Shown here in pieces: positions 1-7,876 of a DNA stretch of 10,292 nucleotides. Every line of letters begins with the position of its first letter. Within the stretch, counting starts at the first letter, position 1. A program made the translations under genes and the position numbers. Source of the stretch: Nitrosomonas sp. (GTDB taxonomy: Bacteria > Pseudomonadota > Gammaproteobacteria > Burkholderiales > Nitrosomonadaceae); NCBI GenBank assembly GCA_003514765.1, contig DOOY01000191.1, forward strand, positions 1-10,292, written 5' to 3'. Below the pieces are notes generated by a model. The model saw only the letters and a program-made list of their open reading frames with translations, was not told where the DNA came from and made no database searches.

Positions 1-823
1 AATTAAATTCACCAAAATGCACGGACTTGGCAATGATTTTGTCGTCATTGATTGTATCAATCAGACCATTTCTTTGAACCAAAAACAATTGCGTTTTATT
101 GCAGACCGGCATTTCGGGATTGGTTGCGATCAGATTCTGCTGGTAGAAAAAGCATCCGGTGACGCCGATTTTTTTTATCGCATTTTTAATGCCGATGGCG
201 GCGAAGTTGAGCAATGTGGAAATGGCGCACGTTGTTTCGTGCGCTATGTGCATGATTATGGTTTGACGCAAAAAAATCCAGTCAGCGTTAAAACACTCAG
301 CGGACTGATAACGCCCACGCTGCAGAATAATGGTGAAGTAACGGTGGATATGGGCATCCCCAGGTTTGAACCCGTAGAAATTCCATTTGTCGCCGATCAT
401 CGTGCGCTTACCTATGCACTGGATGTGAAGGGAGAAACTGTTAAAATAAGTGCGCTATCAATGGGCAATCCACATGCGGTGCGTATTGTTGATGATATTG
501 ATAAGGCACCTGTTGGTAGCGAAGGCGCATTAATCGAAACACACCCTCGTTTTCCCAAACGGGTTAATGTCGGATATATGCAAATCACCGATCGTCATTG
601 TATACAGCTGCGGGTTTTTGAACGCGGCGCCGGGGAAACACTGGCTTGCGGCACTGGCGCTTGCGCGGCCGTAGTGGCTGGTATTCAACAAGACATGCTT
701 GATACGCCGGTATCTGTCAACACCCGCGGCGGGAAATTATCGATTCGATGGGATGGAGAAAACCAGCCTGTTTGGATGACAGGACCTGCTGTAACGGTAT
801 TTGAAGGTGAGATCAATTTGTAA
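1..823 (+). CDS. dapF: Diaminopimelate epimerase, 5' end cut by window edge
   Basis: DapF interconverts LL- and meso-diaminopimelate in the cytoplasm, a step toward lysine and peptidoglycan. The first ATG in the window (17) is internal. The same frame is open to the left edge and reads IKFTK immediately before MHGLGNDF, which matches the usual DapF N-terminus (short leader, then [12 protein letters not shown]), so the true start is a few codons outside the window. Counting from the ATG at 17, the two catalytic cysteines are Cys67 in EQCGNGARC and Cys211 in LACGTGACA. The conserved GNPHAV (about 150-155) and FERGAGET (201-208) motifs are also present. The visible 268 residues plus the missing leader match the family length of about 275. 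The DUF484 gene follows after 53 bases and is probably co-transcribed. Codons 2-4 onward are in frame; base 1 belongs to the preceding codon. Confidence 0.97.
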   Translation, partial: IKFTKMHGLGNDFVVIDCINQTISLNQKQLRFIADRHFGIGCDQILLVEKASGDADFFYRIFNADGGEVEQCGNGARCFVRYVHDYGLTQKNPVSVKTLSGLITPTLQNNGEVTVDMGIPRFEPVEIPFVADHRALTYALDVKGETVKISALSMGNPHAVRIVDDIDKAPVGSEGALIETHPRFPKRVNVGYMQITDRHCIQLRVFERGAGETLACGTGACAAVVAGIQQDMLDTPVSVNTRGGKLSIRWDGENQPVWMTGPAVTVFEGEINL

Positions 824-876
824 CATAATTCGCAGAAGGCTATCCTTAAACCAGTCAATTAGATCAAGGAAAAATA

Positions 877-1581
877 ATGAAACCGGAAGATGTTGCGCAA
901 TATCTCGTGAATCACCCCGATTTTTTTAACGAACATCCTGATTTATTATCAGATTTGCATATTCCACACCCGCATGACGATAGAGTGATTTCACTACATG
1001 AACGACAAGCCATCGCCTTAAGAGAAAAAAATAAAATTCTGCAGGAAAAGTTATTTGAATTGATCAGTTTTGGCGAAGAAAATGATGCCATCGGTGAAAA
1101 AATGCATCGCTTAACCATCGCATTACTAACAGCATCCGATTTTGACGAATTTTTAAACGGCTTCGGCTATAGCTTACACGAGGATTTTTCCATTCCATAT
1201 TTTGTGATGCGATTATGGGATCTGCACTGTGAAAATATGGATTACATTGAATTTTCACCAACCAGTGAAGATATTCGTGCAATTGCCGCAAGCCTGGCGC
1301 ACCCGTATTGCGGCAGTCATGTCGCCGATGAAATAAGCGGTTTGTTCACCCAAGAAACTGAGCGTTTACAGTCTTTTGCCATGATTCCGCTCAGCACTAC
1401 CCGCCCTATCGGTTTGTTGGTTCTTGCCAGTCCGGAGGCTGACAGATTTTATGCCGACATGGGCACGCTGCATTTAAAGCGGCTTGGAGATTTAATCGGC
1501 GCATCAATTGCACGCCATGAACTCACTGCGAACACAACCCAGACAGTCAGTCATAATACCCCGGATGAGCAGCAAATCTGA
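877..1581 (+). CDS. DUF484 family protein (GAF-like)
   Basis: This 234-residue protein matches the DUF484 family, which typically lies between dapF and xerC in proteobacteria (YigA in E. coli). The N-terminal segment has the family pattern: VAQYLVNHPDFF (6-17), HPDLLSDLHIPHP (20-32) and VISLHERQ..LREKN (37-52). It continues into a likely coiled coil (about 40-75) and then a GAF-like alpha/beta domain (about 80-215), with HPYCG at 142-146 and MIPLSTTRPIGLLVLAS at 169-185. No catalytic residues are evident and no signal peptide is seen, so it is probably cytoplasmic. The biochemical role is unknown; linkage to xerC is conserved, but a role in recombination is inference only. The start is supported by AAGGA six bases before the ATG. 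Its last 17 bases overlap the start of xerC, suggesting translational coupling. Confidence 0.93.
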   Translation: MKPEDVAQYLVNHPDFFNEHPDLLSDLHIPHPHDDRVISLHERQAIALREKNKILQEKLFELISFGEENDAIGEKMHRLTIALLTASDFDEFLNGFGYSLHEDFSIPYFVMRLWDLHCENMDYIEFSPTSEDIRAIAASLAHPYCGSHVADEISGLFTQETERLQSFAMIPLSTTRPIGLLVLASPEADRFYADMGTLHLKRLGDLIGASIARHELTANTTQTVSHNTPDEQQI

Positions 1582-2455
1582 ATTGCTGGCAGAAGCCTTC
1601 AACGGGTACCTTTCCAATGAACGCCGTTTGTCCCCACATACTTGCAAAAGTTATGCGCATGATATTCAGATCCTGTTAACAAAATTAACTTGCGCATCCC
1701 TGGATCAGGTACAGCCACAGCATATTCGTCAGGTTGTTGCACAACTGCACGGCAAGGGATTGTCCGGCAGAAGTCTGGCCCGCATGTTATCTGCATGGCG
1801 CAGGTTTTATCATTATCTGATACGTGATCACCGCTTTCAACATAACCCCTGCACCGGGATACGCGTCCCCAAATCGCCGAAAAAACTGCCGCACGCATTG
1901 TCTCCGGACGAAACAGCACAGTTATTGCGGTTTACCGGTTTGGATCCGCTGACTATTCGGGACTGCGCCATGTTCGAATTATTCTATTCGTCAGGACTCA
2001 GGCTGGCTGAACTTACACAGCTTAAGCCCAATGATATTGATTTTCCAGATGGTACTGTGCGCGTCAACGGAAAAGGGGGGAAAACGCGCATCGTACCCAT
2101 AGGAAAAGTGGCGATTGACGCGCTGCAAGCATGGCTGAAATATCAGGAAAACATTGTCAGGCCGGGTGTAAATGCATTATTTTTGTCCAGGCATGGTAAA
2201 GCGATCAGTGCCAGAACGATCAGTCATCGTTTAAAAGCACACAGCAGGCAGCAGGGTATTCACCAGAATGTGCACCCGCATGTGCTACGTCATTCTTTCG
2301 CTTCACATCTCTTACAATCCAGCGGAGACCTGCGTGCTGTCCAGGAAATGCTGGGCCATGCGCATATTACTTCCACGCAGGTTTATACGCACCTTGATTT
2401 CCAGCATTTGACGAAAATTTATGATGCTGCGCACCCGCGCGCAAAAAAGAAATAA
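1565..2455 (+). CDS. xerC: Tyrosine recombinase XerC
   Basis: XerC works with XerD at the dif site to resolve chromosome dimers. I place the start at ATG 1565, giving 296 residues, close to E. coli XerC (298). An in-frame ATG at 1508 would add 19 residues (MHAMNSLRTQ...) not typical of the family and would lie deep inside the DUF484 gene. The N-terminal SAM-like core-binding domain spans about 5-90 and the catalytic domain about 108-290. All catalytic residues are visible: Arg146 (SSGLRLAEL), Lys170 (NGKGGKTR), His239 and Arg242 (PHVLRHSFASH), His265 (MLGHAHI) and nucleophile Tyr274 (TQVYTHL). The HxxR spacing and the 9-residue His-Tyr spacing match XerC/XerD. XerC is preferred over XerD because of the dapF-DUF484 context. 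No clear Shine-Dalgarno precedes 1565, consistent with coupling to the upstream gene. Confidence 0.96.
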   Translation: MSSKSELLAEAFNGYLSNERRLSPHTCKSYAHDIQILLTKLTCASLDQVQPQHIRQVVAQLHGKGLSGRSLARMLSAWRRFYHYLIRDHRFQHNPCTGIRVPKSPKKLPHALSPDETAQLLRFTGLDPLTIRDCAMFELFYSSGLRLAELTQLKPNDIDFPDGTVRVNGKGGKTRIVPIGKVAIDALQAWLKYQENIVRPGVNALFLSRHGKAISARTISHRLKAHSRQQGIHQNVHPHVLRHSFASHLLQSSGDLRAVQEMLGHAHITSTQVYTHLDFQHLTKIYDAAHPRAKKK

Positions 2456-2553
2456 AAAAAGTAAACCGTGACGCTGCAGATTCTTTCACAAACAGCATTA
2501 AGTTACCTGAATCGTCCAGAATTTTCTATCAAAATGGATAACCTTTTATACGG

Positions 2554-2559
2554 TATAAT
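2554..2559 (+). promoter_or_regulatory. Candidate -10 element for hslVU
   Basis: A perfect TATAAT lies 35 bases upstream of the hslV start in the AT-rich 139-base spacer after xerC. No good TTGACA-like -35 box is found 16-18 bases upstream (the region reads caaaatgg), and the extended -10 TGn is only half matched (CGG). It could be a sigma-70-type promoter helped by an activator or by the AT-rich flank, or a chance match. hslVU could also be read through from xerC, since no terminator is seen between them. Confidence 0.35.
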
Positions 2560-2594
2560 TATTTTTTGTAACACAATTAAAAATAAAGAATTCA

Positions 2595-3116
2595 ATGACA
2601 ACAATCGTATCAGCAAGACGTGGAAATCAAGTCGCGCTGGGTGGAGACGGCCAGGTTACTTTAGGCGCTGTCGTCGCCAAATCCAGCGCACGCAAAGTCC
2701 GCAGACTCTATCACGACAAAATACTGGCTGGCTTTGCCGGCGGCACGGCGGACGCATTTACATTATTTGAACGTTTTGAGGGCAAACTCGAAGCCCATCA
2801 TGGCCATTTGATGCGCTCGGCGGTTGAACTTGCCAAGGATTGGCGTACCGATCGTATACTGCGAAGACTGGAAGCGATGCTTGTAGTCGCCAACGAAGAT
2901 GCTACATTGATTATTACCGGCGCGGGCGATGTGATCGAACCCGAATTCGGCTTGGCTGCGATAGGCAGCGGCGGCTCCTATGCTCATGCTGCGGCACGCG
3001 CGCTTCTGGAGAATACCGATTTGCCTCCCAGAGAAATCGTCAGCAAAGCACTGACCATCGCGGGCGATCTGTGCATCTATACCAATCAGCATCACGTCAT
3101 AGAAACCATTGACTAA
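2595..3116 (+). CDS. hslV: HslV, peptidase subunit of the HslUV (ClpQY) protease
   Basis: HslV forms the double-hexamer peptidase chamber of the ATP-dependent HslUV protease in the cytoplasm, degrading regulatory and misfolded proteins. After removal of Met1 the protein begins TTIVSARR, so Thr2 of the ORF becomes the N-terminal catalytic nucleophile; there is no longer propeptide. Signature blocks are GGDGQVTLG (16-24), [25 protein letters not shown] (in the region of residues 34-58), [10 protein letters not shown] (78-87), LIITGAGDV (104-112), AIGSGGSYA (121-129) and GDLCIYTN (157-164). The length of 173 is normal for the family (E. coli 176). hslU follows after 53 bases with no terminator between, the usual operon. 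There is only a weak purine stretch (AAAGAA) before the start. Confidence 0.98.
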   Translation: MTTIVSARRGNQVALGGDGQVTLGAVVAKSSARKVRRLYHDKILAGFAGGTADAFTLFERFEGKLEAHHGHLMRSAVELAKDWRTDRILRRLEAMLVVANEDATLIITGAGDVIEPEFGLAAIGSGGSYAHAAARALLENTDLPPREIVSKALTIAGDLCIYTNQHHVIETID

Positions 3117-3169
3117 GTTTTAGCGTTACAACGCGTTCATACAACCCATCACTCTCAAAATATAAGATT

Positions 3170-4504
3170 ATGTCTCAAATGACTCCTCAGGAAATTGTCC
3201 ATGAGCTGGATAAGCATATCATCGGACAAAACTCAGCCAAACGAGCTGTGGCCATCGCGCTTAGAAATCGTTGGCGCAGACAGCAAGTCGATGACCCGTT
3301 ACGCCAGGAGATCACACCTAAAAATATTCTCATGATAGGACCCACCGGTGTCGGTAAAACCGAAATTGCGCGGCGACTCGCCAAGCTTGCAGACGCCCCT
3401 TTTATCAAAATTGAAGCCACTAAATTTACAGAAGTGGGTTATGTCGGACGTGATGTGGATTCGATTATTCGAGACCTGGCTGAAATGGCTATAAAACAAT
3501 CACGTGAAAGAGAAACCCGAAAAAAACAACCCCATGCAGAAGACCGGGCAGAAGAGCGGATACTGGATGCATTGTTGCCACCCGCCCGTAATTTTGATTC
3601 TCACCACAGCACGACCGAGCAAGATAACTCAACACGGCAAAAATTCCGTAAAAAATTACGGGAAGGTGATTTGGATGACAAGGAAATTGACATTGAAATT
3701 GCTGCACCACGTGCAAATATGGAAATTTTTGCACCACCCGGCATGGAAGACCTGACTTCTCAAATTCAGGGAATGTTCCAGAATATGACGGGGGAGAAAA
3801 AAAGAACGCGCAAAATGGCTATCCGCGAAGCCAGGAAGCTGCTGATCGAAGAGGAAGCCGCTAAAATGGTGAATGACGAAGAACTAAAACTGGAAGCGAT
3901 TCAGAATGTGGAACAAAACGGTATCGTTTTTCTGGACGAAATCGATAAAATCACCAGCCGCTCGGGCAGTGCATCGGGTGGAGACGTCTCCCGTCAAGGT
4001 GTTCAGCGTGATTTATTACCACTGGTTGAAGGCACTACGGTATCCACTAAATACGGCATGATTAAAACAGACCATATTCTTTTTGTCGCCAGCGGCGCAT
4101 TCCATCTGACAAAGCCTTCCGATCTGATTCCTGAATTGCAGGGACGTTTTCCAATTCGGGTAGAGCTTGCCAGTCTCAGTGTCAGTGACTTCGAACAGAT
4201 CCTCACCAATACCGATGCCTGTCTGACGCGCCAATATGAAGCGTTGTTGAAAACGGAGAACATTGATCTCAAATTTTCTTCAGATGCCGTCAAACGCCTT
4301 GCCGAGATCGCCTACTCTGTCAACAACAAAACTGAGAATATAGGCGCCAGACGTTTGCATACCGTAATGGAAAGATTGCTGGAGGATATTTCGTTCGATG
4401 CACCCAAACATGGTGGAAAAACCATTCAGATTGATGCAGCGTATGTAGACGAACGCCTTAAAGACCTGTCCCAAAGTGAAGATTTAGCGCGTTACGTTCT
4501 GTAA
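3170..4504 (+). CDS. hslU: HslU, ATPase/unfoldase subunit of the HslUV protease
   Basis: HslU is the AAA+ hexamer that unfolds substrates and feeds them into HslV. Visible elements in order: N-terminal [17 protein letters not shown] (4-20); Walker A GPTGVGKT (57-64); pore loop GYVG (90-93); a charged, Lys/Glu-rich I domain (about 110-235) carrying the substrate-handling insertion; Walker B FLDEIDK (254-260); arginine finger in QGRFPIR (Arg326); sensor-2 GARR (392-395). The C-terminus ends DLARYVL, the type of tail that docks between HslV subunits and activates the peptidase, as with the similar E. coli tail. The full length of 444 residues equals the family norm (E. coli 443). No frameshift or missing residue is seen. 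Transcription probably ends at the hairpin 16 bases downstream. Confidence 0.98.
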   Translation: MSQMTPQEIVHELDKHIIGQNSAKRAVAIALRNRWRRQQVDDPLRQEITPKNILMIGPTGVGKTEIARRLAKLADAPFIKIEATKFTEVGYVGRDVDSIIRDLAEMAIKQSRERETRKKQPHAEDRAEERILDALLPPARNFDSHHSTTEQDNSTRQKFRKKLREGDLDDKEIDIEIAAPRANMEIFAPPGMEDLTSQIQGMFQNMTGEKKRTRKMAIREARKLLIEEEAAKMVNDEELKLEAIQNVEQNGIVFLDEIDKITSRSGSASGGDVSRQGVQRDLLPLVEGTTVSTKYGMIKTDHILFVASGAFHLTKPSDLIPELQGRFPIRVELASLSVSDFEQILTNTDACLTRQYEALLKTENIDLKFSSDAVKRLAEIAYSVNNKTENIGARRLHTVMERLLEDISFDAPKHGGKTIQIDAAYVDERLKDLSQSEDLARYVL

Positions 4505-4520
4505 AAAACAGTGACAAAAA

Positions 4521-4546
4521 AAAGCATCTCTGGGAAGAGATGCTTT
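4521..4546. terminator. Bidirectional intrinsic terminator between hslU and the convergent transporter gene
   Basis: A perfect 11-bp inverted repeat (AAAGCATCTCT / AGAGATGCTTT) flanks a GGGA loop. On the minus strand the stem runs into eight consecutive T, a strong rho-independent signal for transcripts of the transporter gene ending at 4772. On the plus strand the T run after the stem is only three bases, with an A run before it, so it should be weaker for hslU transcripts. Its placement 16 bases past the hslU stop suits a shared terminator. Confidence 0.85.
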
Positions 4547-4771
4547 CAAGTACTATCACAAGGGAGGATTACAAGTTTGGATTTTTCATAAGGGAGTATT
4601 AAAAAATCTACTTGATGTTTGCAATTCTACAGATAAAGCCGCTATTTATTCTGCGGAGAAAACGGTAAATTACCCGCTATTTAGTATCATTGAATCCGCC
4701 TCCAGATACTGATGTCGCTTTGTCCCAATAAGGCGAACCGCTTTCCTGACCGGTCATGCTGCATACCGCGA
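4547..4771. other. Intergenic stretch with two short direct repeats
   Basis: This 225-base gap between the terminator and the 3' end of the transporter gene has no convincing gene. It holds AAGGGAGGATTA at 4560-4571 and AAGGGAGTATTA at 4590-4601: 11 of 12 bases agree, 30 bases apart, and both look like Shine-Dalgarno sites but lack a proper ORF behind them. CCGCTATTTA also occurs twice (4639-4648 and 4674-4683). On the minus strand a 26-codon frame (4757-4677) begins MTGQESGSPYW and ends FNDTK; it has no ribosome binding site. The stretch may be remnants of a lost gene or an untranslated tail. Confidence 0.4.
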
Positions 4772-6427
4772 TTACGCATTACGAAAACGTGAATGCTTCA
4801 CTATAATGATGGACACTATCGGCAAGACCAGACCGATAATAGTCACTGTGATCAGTAGCTGACCCAGTTCGCTGTAATCAGCGGGTATTGTAATTTCACC
4901 TGTTACAGTATCTTTCACTTCGCGGGTAACCTCATAAAACTGGTTCAGGTATTTGGTACCTAGCTGTGAAGCGGATAGTGCCAGATTGGTAAACGACGCC
5001 ATCACTGCGAAAAAGGTTGCTTTGAGTTTATCAGGCGCCGAATTGGCAATCCATGCCAGCATGGGAATCATGGCGATCTGTCCAAGCGGAGATTCCAGCG
5101 CTGTATCGATCAGAGCGATAAAACGCGCGTCCACCACGCCACCTGTTACTGAGGCGGTCCATTCGTGTAATCCAAAATACATGCCAATGATCGGCAGCGA
5201 TAGAAATGTGCCGGCAATAGTCAGAAAACCGATAATATAGGCGATGGAACGTTCTGCCATAAAGCGGCGGAAAATAAACATGCCAAAAAGCGTCAGGGTT
5301 GCGCCGACCAGCGAGAGTACAGCAAGAAACTGCTGGTCAAAATCCAGTTCATCAATCATCCACCAGGTTGATCCGGCGCCCGGTCCCGGAATGGCACGAA
5401 ATATAAATACGAGAAATGCGGTGCCAACCAGGACATTACGTGCTTCGGGTTCCAACTCACCCGTTAATCGCCACATCAGGAATAACACAATGGCCATGGA
5501 TATCAGAAAAATAATTTCTTCCCCGCCTGGCATGCGGCTCAGACCTACAGTCAATGATGCGATGGTAAAGACCAGTCCACCGCCCAGAATCCACCAGTTA
5601 ACCGGTGGCGGTTCTGCATGTATGCCCAGTAGATTCATGGCCTCCTGTCTGTTGTGTCCCTGGGAGATAAATCGCTGTATTTCGCGCCGTTGCAACCATG
5701 AAGCCAGAACCACGCCAAAAATGGATACCACTGGAATAATAAGTGCCAACTGATAGACAAATAAGTAAACGGCTTCTTTCTCCGCTTCTGGTAATGCGGC
5801 TGCATCCCGCAACAGAAAGACATTCGCCACTGACACCAGAATACCGCCACCGATAATAGCGACACGCCCCAGCGTCTGCATGGTGACATGCATGAGTTTT
5901 CGTTTCGCAGGATCCAGTTTCTGTCCGTTCTCATCAACGCGCGGCACAGCTTCTACCGTCATGGCGTCCGCGACGACATCCTGCAACACATATCCAATTG
6001 GCGCCAGCAAGGCCGAAATAACGAACCAGGTTTCTATAGATGCCACGTCGGCCATGGCTTCTGTATGTCCGAGCAAACCAATCATGATGAGCAGACTCAA
6101 CATGATTAGACTGGCGCCCAGATAAACCAGCAGGCCTTTCCAGCGCCACATCAGATCAACCAGGTGGCCGAGAGGCATTTTGAGCGCCCAGGGCAGCATC
6201 ATCCAGAACCCGAGCATTGCCAGAAATTCAGCGGAAAGGCCGAGTTTTTCCTTGACATAAAAAGTTCCGACGATACCGGTTAACCCGGAAATCCCTGCAG
6301 CGACATAAACCATGAGCGGCGGCATATAAGACAGCCGCATTTCACGTCCCAGCGATAGGATATTGGCGCTAAACCAATGATTGACAACAGAAGCAAAACC
6401 AGTAACGAATGAGAATTTCATTTTCAT
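4772..6427 (-). CDS. Multi-pass transporter, MFS superfamily, BT1/folate-biopterin-like
   Basis: The 551-residue product has about 12-14 hydrophobic segments, for example near 37-58, 66-90, 97-119, 132-150, 187-206, 219-245, 278-296, 304-319, 330-346, 366-387, 393-418 and 521-543. It is an inner-membrane protein. Segments MLPWALKMPLGHLVDL (77-92) and LQDVVADAMTVEAVPR (148-163) resemble the BT1 (folate-biopterin transporter) signatures, in which a Pro-Trp-Lys-Pro/Leu helix is followed by a DVxxD helix. GPGAGSTWWMIDELDF (348-363) also fits the mid-protein region of that family. The substrate cannot be deduced, and generic MFS membership is the safer call. Met1 lacks a Shine-Dalgarno site; Met30 (codon at 6338-6340), behind GGGA and just before the first clear helix, is an alternative start. 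It lies 48 bases after the protease gene and is probably in its operon; transcription should end at the 4521-4546 hairpin. Confidence 0.72.
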   Translation of the reverse strand: MKMKFSFVTGFASVVNHWFSANILSLGREMRLSYMPPLMVYVAAGISGLTGIVGTFYVKEKLGLSAEFLAMLGFWMMLPWALKMPLGHLVDLMWRWKGLLVYLGASLIMLSLLIMIGLLGHTEAMADVASIETWFVISALLAPIGYVLQDVVADAMTVEAVPRVDENGQKLDPAKRKLMHVTMQTLGRVAIIGGGILVSVANVFLLRDAAALPEAEKEAVYLFVYQLALIIPVVSIFGVVLASWLQRREIQRFISQGHNRQEAMNLLGIHAEPPPVNWWILGGGLVFTIASLTVGLSRMPGGEEIIFLISMAIVLFLMWRLTGELEPEARNVLVGTAFLVFIFRAIPGPGAGSTWWMIDELDFDQQFLAVLSLVGATLTLFGMFIFRRFMAERSIAYIIGFLTIAGTFLSLPIIGMYFGLHEWTASVTGGVVDARFIALIDTALESPLGQIAMIPMLAWIANSAPDKLKATFFAVMASFTNLALSASQLGTKYLNQFYEVTREVKDTVTGEITIPADYSELGQLLITVTIIGLVLPIVSIIIVKHSRFRNA

Positions 6428-6475
6428 GGGTATTTTTTTGACAAGTTGATGCCAACTAATTGTTATTTTTAATGC

Positions 6476-7615
6476 CTACATCTGCTTGGGACGTACGCCA
6501 ACCTTTATCTGCACCTCTTTTTTCTTTTTGTTACGCATAACTGTAACTGTCACAGTGTCACCCGGCGAGAGCGCAGCAACCTGGTTGAGTAATACGGAAG
6601 AATTCAGGATCGGCTCGCCTTCAATGGCGACCATGATATCACCGGGTTTAATGCCTGCCCGTTCCGCCGGCCCATCCTTGAGAACACCGGCAATCAGAGC
6701 GCCGGTTGCATTGTCCAGACCAAATGAATCAGCAAGCTCCCGGGTCATATCCTGCATACTGACACCCAACCAGCCGCGTACCACGCTACCGGACTGAATA
6801 ATCTGTTCCATGATTTCTTTGGCGATATGTATGGGAATTGCAAAACCGATACCCAGAGACCCGCCCGAGCGCGAATAAATGGCCGTATTGATGCCAATCA
6901 AATTACCGGCGGTATCAGTCAGCGCCCCGCCCGAATTTCCCGGGTTGATTGCCGCATCCGTCTGAATGAAATCCTCAAATGTATTAATGCCTACTTTGGT
7001 CCGGCCCAAAGCGCCAATAATACCCATCGTAACGCTCTGACCGACACCAAACGGATTGCCAACAGCCAAAACGACATCGCCCACCCTGGCAAGTCTGGAT
7101 TGCCCGAAGGTTATAGCTGGAAGATCTTCTATATCGATTTTCAAAACGGCCAAATCGGTTTCAGGATCTGAACCAACAACATTCGCGTCAACTTTGCGTC
7201 CATCGGGTAGCGCGACTTCCACTTCATCAGCCGCCTCAATTACATGATGATTGGTTAAAATATACCCATTTGGACTGACAATAACACCGGAACCCAAATT
7301 TGATCTGCGCCGCGTTCTGGGTTCAAATTGCTCGCCAAAGAATCGCTGGAAAATAGGATCGTTCAGTAACGGGTGCGGTGACTCCTTTACTGCATTGGTT
7401 GTAAAAATATTGACCACTGAAGGCATGGCGCGGCTGGCTGCTTCATAATAGCTGTCAGGCCTGGTTTCGATCAAACTGGGGGCTGTTTCCTTGATGGTCA
7501 CGAGTTCTCCGCGTTGTTTCCATGGCAATAACTCGGGGCGCAGTGTGGAAAAAATAAAAAATATCGCCAGTAAAATAGCTGCCGTTTGTGCAAAAATCAA
7601 CCAAAGCCTGTACAT
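6476..7615 (-). CDS. degS: DegS/AlgW-like membrane-anchored HtrA serine protease
   Basis: This is a trypsin-like S1C protease with one PDZ domain. A single N-terminal hydrophobic helix (about 4-23) without a cleavage site anchors it in the inner membrane with the catalytic part in the periplasm. The triad is visible: His124 (LTNHHVIEA), Asp154 (PETDLAVLKI) and Ser228 (NPGNSGGAL). The oxyanion/activation region includes GNPFGVGQSVTMGII (186-200). The PDZ domain spans about 280-370, with GWLGVSMQD as its first strand and GIKPGDIMVAI (321-331) typical of HtrA PDZ domains. The 379 residues and single PDZ fit DegS/AlgW rather than two-PDZ DegP/DegQ. In E. coli and Pseudomonas such proteins cleave an anti-sigma factor (RseA/MucA) after envelope stress; that role here is inference, as no rseA is in view. 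ATG 7615 is the first start after an in-frame stop; GGGAG lies 12 bases upstream. Confidence 0.93.
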   Translation of the reverse strand: MYRLWLIFAQTAAILLAIFFIFSTLRPELLPWKQRGELVTIKETAPSLIETRPDSYYEAASRAMPSVVNIFTTNAVKESPHPLLNDPIFQRFFGEQFEPRTRRRSNLGSGVIVSPNGYILTNHHVIEAADEVEVALPDGRKVDANVVGSDPETDLAVLKIDIEDLPAITFGQSRLARVGDVVLAVGNPFGVGQSVTMGIIGALGRTKVGINTFEDFIQTDAAINPGNSGGALTDTAGNLIGINTAIYSRSGGSLGIGFAIPIHIAKEIMEQIIQSGSVVRGWLGVSMQDMTRELADSFGLDNATGALIAGVLKDGPAERAGIKPGDIMVAIEGEPILNSSVLLNQVAALSPGDTVTVTVMRNKKKKEVQIKVGVRPKQM

Positions 7616-7876
7616 GTATACTTATAACTCCCAAAGATGAAATAACTGACGAGTACTCCAGCAACTTAGAAATAATGCGTTCAGTTAGCTTTTCAGCGTT
7701 ACTGACGGGGCGGGCTTCACCGACAAAGGCTATTCCTTCGTCAAAAAGTCTAACGTGGCCAGTGACGTTGAAAAACCAATCCGCCGGACGTTCACAAGCC
7801 GTTCCGTCATTACTTGGTTGATGGAGTACTAATATTGCGATATGTATTGTAGTGCAACCATACAGGAAAAGAACCC
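7616..7876. other. Divergent spacer between protease and Nif3-like genes, with an unassigned open frame
   Basis: This 261-base gap must hold the promoters of both flanking genes, but no strong -35/-10 pair stands out. A TTGATG about 17 bases before TATGTA, near 7818-7846, is a weak candidate for the + strand. A minus-strand frame stays open across the whole gap and into both neighbours; between about 7820 and 7630 it reads protein-like sequence (ERPADWFFNVTGHVRLFDEG, later AEKLTERIISKLLEY). It has no ATG, GTG or TTG start within the gap, so it is either chance or the decayed remainder of a gene. The palindrome GAGTACTC lies at 7651-7658. Confidence 0.35.

Noticed and set aside
2468..2770. Plus-strand frame of 100 codons between xerC and hslV
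   Set aside because: More than half of it overlaps hslV in another frame, its translation is low quality and Arg-rich there, and hslV is certain.
5244..5753. 169-codon plus-strand frame
   Set aside because: Lies wholly antisense inside the transporter gene; Ser/Arg/Pro-rich text typical of an antisense shadow.
7588..7821. Plus-strand frame of 77 codons in the protease/Nif3-like spacer
   Set aside because: Starts with GTG inside the protease gene on the opposite strand, has no ribosome binding site, and is Ser/Pro/Lys-rich without motifs.
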